From CAZCSK01 sp964501265 (GTDB taxonomy: Bacteria; Actinomycetota; CADDZG01; JAHWKV01), in assembly GCA_964501265.1 (NCBI GenBank), contig CAZCSK010000008.1, forward strand, positions 1 through 64,000: a stretch of DNA of 64,000 bases. Direction: 5' to 3'. The notes under the pieces were generated by a model. The model made no database searches and had not been told where the DNA came from. It saw only the letters and a program-made list of their open reading frames with translations. The translations under genes were made by a program, and so were the position numbers. Shown piece by piece: positions 62,820-64,000 of the stretch. Numbering within the stretch: position 1 is the stretch's first letter; every line of letters begins with the position of its first letter.

Positions 62820-64000
62820 CTTTTGCTACCGTCGAAGAAGCCGTCGAAGAACTTCGTCTTGGCCGAATGATCATCGTAGTCGACGATGAGAGCCGCGAGA
62901 ACGAAGGCGATTTCGTCATGGCGGCTGAGACTGTCACGCCCGAGACGATCAACTTCATGGCCCGCGAGGCGGGTGTTCCGATCTGTGTGCCCATGACTAA
63001 GTCCAGGCTTGACGAATTGGGCCTGCCCATGATGGTGTCGGAGAACACATCGCCGCACGGCACGGCCTTCACGGTGTCCGTTGACATTAAGATTGCAGGC
63101 CACACAGGATCCAGCGCCTTCGACCGGGCCGCAACGATTCGCGCTCTTGCCGATCCCGCCAGTCTCGCATCAGACTTCGTCCGCCCTGGACATGTCTTCC
63201 CGCTGCGCGTGGCGCAAGGTGGAGTATTAAAGAGGTGGGGCCACACCGAAGCCGCCGCCGATCTCGCCACGCTCGCCGGCTTCGCGCCCGTAGGAGTTGT
63301 CGCTGAGATCATGGATTCGAATGGCGAAATGGCGCGCCTTCAACAGCTCCAAGAGCTCGCCAATCGCCACGGATTGAAGGTACTAATGATCAAGGACTTG
63401 ATTGCCTACAGAAGTCACCGAGAGAAATTGATCGAGCGAGTTGCATCGGCCACAATGCCCACCGGGTTCGGCGACTTCACGTGTATCGCCTACCAGTCCA
63501 AGATCGATGGACAGGAGTATGTTGCCTTCGTCAAGGGCGAGGTCGCGGGGCAGAAGGATGTTCTGGTGCGGGTGCACTCACAATGTCTCACTGGAGATGT
63601 TTTTCAGTCCGCCCGGTGCGACTGCGGCTATCAGTTGCGCGAGGCGATGCGGCTGATCGATGCAGAAGGGCAGGGAGTTGTCCTCTACATCATGGCGCAC
63701 GAGGGTCGCGGTATCGGACTCATGCACAAGATTCGGGCTTACAAACTTCAGGAGGAGGGCCTCGATACGGTGGAAGCAAACGAGCAGTTGGGCTTTGCTG
63801 CCGATCAGCGCGATTACGGGATTGGGGCGCAGGTGCTTGCCGATTTGGGAATCACATCCATGCGTCTTCTCACTAACAGCCCCCAGAAGTACGCCGGGGT
63901 CGAGGGCTATGGCTTGTCGATCACAGAGCGCGTTCCACTTCAAAGCACGGCCACGGAGCAGAACATTGCGTATCTTCGGACCAAGCGCGACCGCCTCGGG
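62816..64000 (+). CDS. ribBA: Bifunctional DHBP synthase / GTP cyclohydrolase II, C-terminus beyond window
   Basis: 395 codons present, open to the window end. N-half: DDESRENEGDF and GHTEAAADLA (RibB, from ribulose 5-phosphate). C-half: RVHSQCLTGDVF, SARCDCGYQL zinc Cys, AHEGRGIGLMHKIRAYKLQ and KYAGVEGYGL (RibA). Supplies both precursors of riboflavin. Starts with AAGGAGG before ATG 62816. Probably only a few residues of the protein are missing. Confidence 0.95.
   Translation, partial: MTFATVEEAVEELRLGRMIIVVDDESRENEGDFVMAAETVTPETINFMAREAGVPICVPMTKSRLDELGLPMMVSENTSPHGTAFTVSVDIKIAGHTGSSAFDRAATIRALADPASLASDFVRPGHVFPLRVAQGGVLKRWGHTEAAADLATLAGFAPVGVVAEIMDSNGEMARLQQLQELANRHGLKVLMIKDLIAYRSHREKLIERVASATMPTGFGDFTCIAYQSKIDGQEYVAFVKGEVAGQKDVLVRVHSQCLTGDVFQSARCDCGYQLREAMRLIDAEGQGVVLYIMAHEGRGIGLMHKIRAYKLQEEGLDTVEANEQLGFAADQRDYGIGAQVLADLGITSMRLLTNSPQKYAGVEGYGLSITERVPLQSTATEQNIAYLRTKRDRLG

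Noticed and set aside
1..64000. tRNA genes, CRISPR arrays, insertion sequences, prophage
   Set aside because: Scanning for T-loop signatures, regularly spaced repeats, transposase or phage-like proteins on both strands gave nothing convincing.

Overview
The window looks like a chromosomal segment from a deep-branching actinobacterium (Actinomycetota). The evidence is an mIHF (mihF) gene directly upstream of gmk, rpoZ, coaBC, metK and priA, an aroC-aroK-aroB-aroQ-peptidase-efp-nusB run, and a PyrR-headed pyr operon, all familiar actinobacterial gene orders. TTG and GTG starts are common, and many genes overlap by 1 to 4 nt (ATGA, GTGA, TTGA). No tRNA, IS element, prophage or CRISPR array was seen. 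Apart from one short palindromic repeat family, the content is core chromosomal.

Layout. 1-130: 3' end of a 5S rRNA and its terminator. 0.2-4 kb: TPR protein, metallo-hydrolase, diacylglycerol kinase and small membrane genes. 4-10.5 kb: a branched-chain amino-acid-type ABC transporter (livFGMH, a lipoprotein binding protein and an unusual membrane-anchored exported protein). 10.5-15 kb: DUF1015, TPR, HAD phosphatase, rhomboid, phasin-like and M23 peptidase genes. 15-20.5 kb: shikimate genes, M24 peptidase, efp, nusB. 20.5-27.6 kb: a general-stress module with a SigB/SigF-type sigma factor, two RsbW-type kinases, an anti-anti-sigma factor, a PAS-GAF-SpoIIE phosphatase and small stress proteins. 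Five stress genes or gene pairs carry GTT-N(16-17)-GGG promoter-like motifs. 27.6-32 kb: three PAP2 phosphatases, one fused to LssY and one to a diacylglycerol kinase, plus a DedA/VTT protein. 32-42.8 kb: the complete pyr operon for UMP synthesis behind a PyrR-type leader. 42.8-46.8 kb: a binding protein, mihF, gmk, rpoZ, coaBC. 46.8-54.8 kb: a Tad/Flp pilus locus. 54.8-64 kb: metK, priA, def, fmt, rpe, a response regulator, then an FMN riboswitch and ribD-ribE-ribBA, the last running off the end.

Most notable observations. (1) A ~68-bp GC-rich palindromic element occurs in nine full or partial copies. Several lie inside genes: in-frame in carB, twice in tandem in priA, and at the 3' ends of aroC, carA and the sigma gene. 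This recalls Rickettsia palindromic elements. (2) A rhodanese-CBS gene is interrupted by one in-frame TGA exactly where relatives have Cys, with a bacterial SECIS-like hairpin 12 nt downstream: a candidate selenoprotein or a nonsense mutation. (3) gmk and priA both lack an ATG, GTG or TTG able to include their conserved N-termini, and both have ATA overlapping the upstream stop codon (ATAG, ATAA): candidate AUA starts. (4) The PyrR site is followed by a 20-codon leader ORF that contains a terminator and ends on the pyrR start codon (TGATG).
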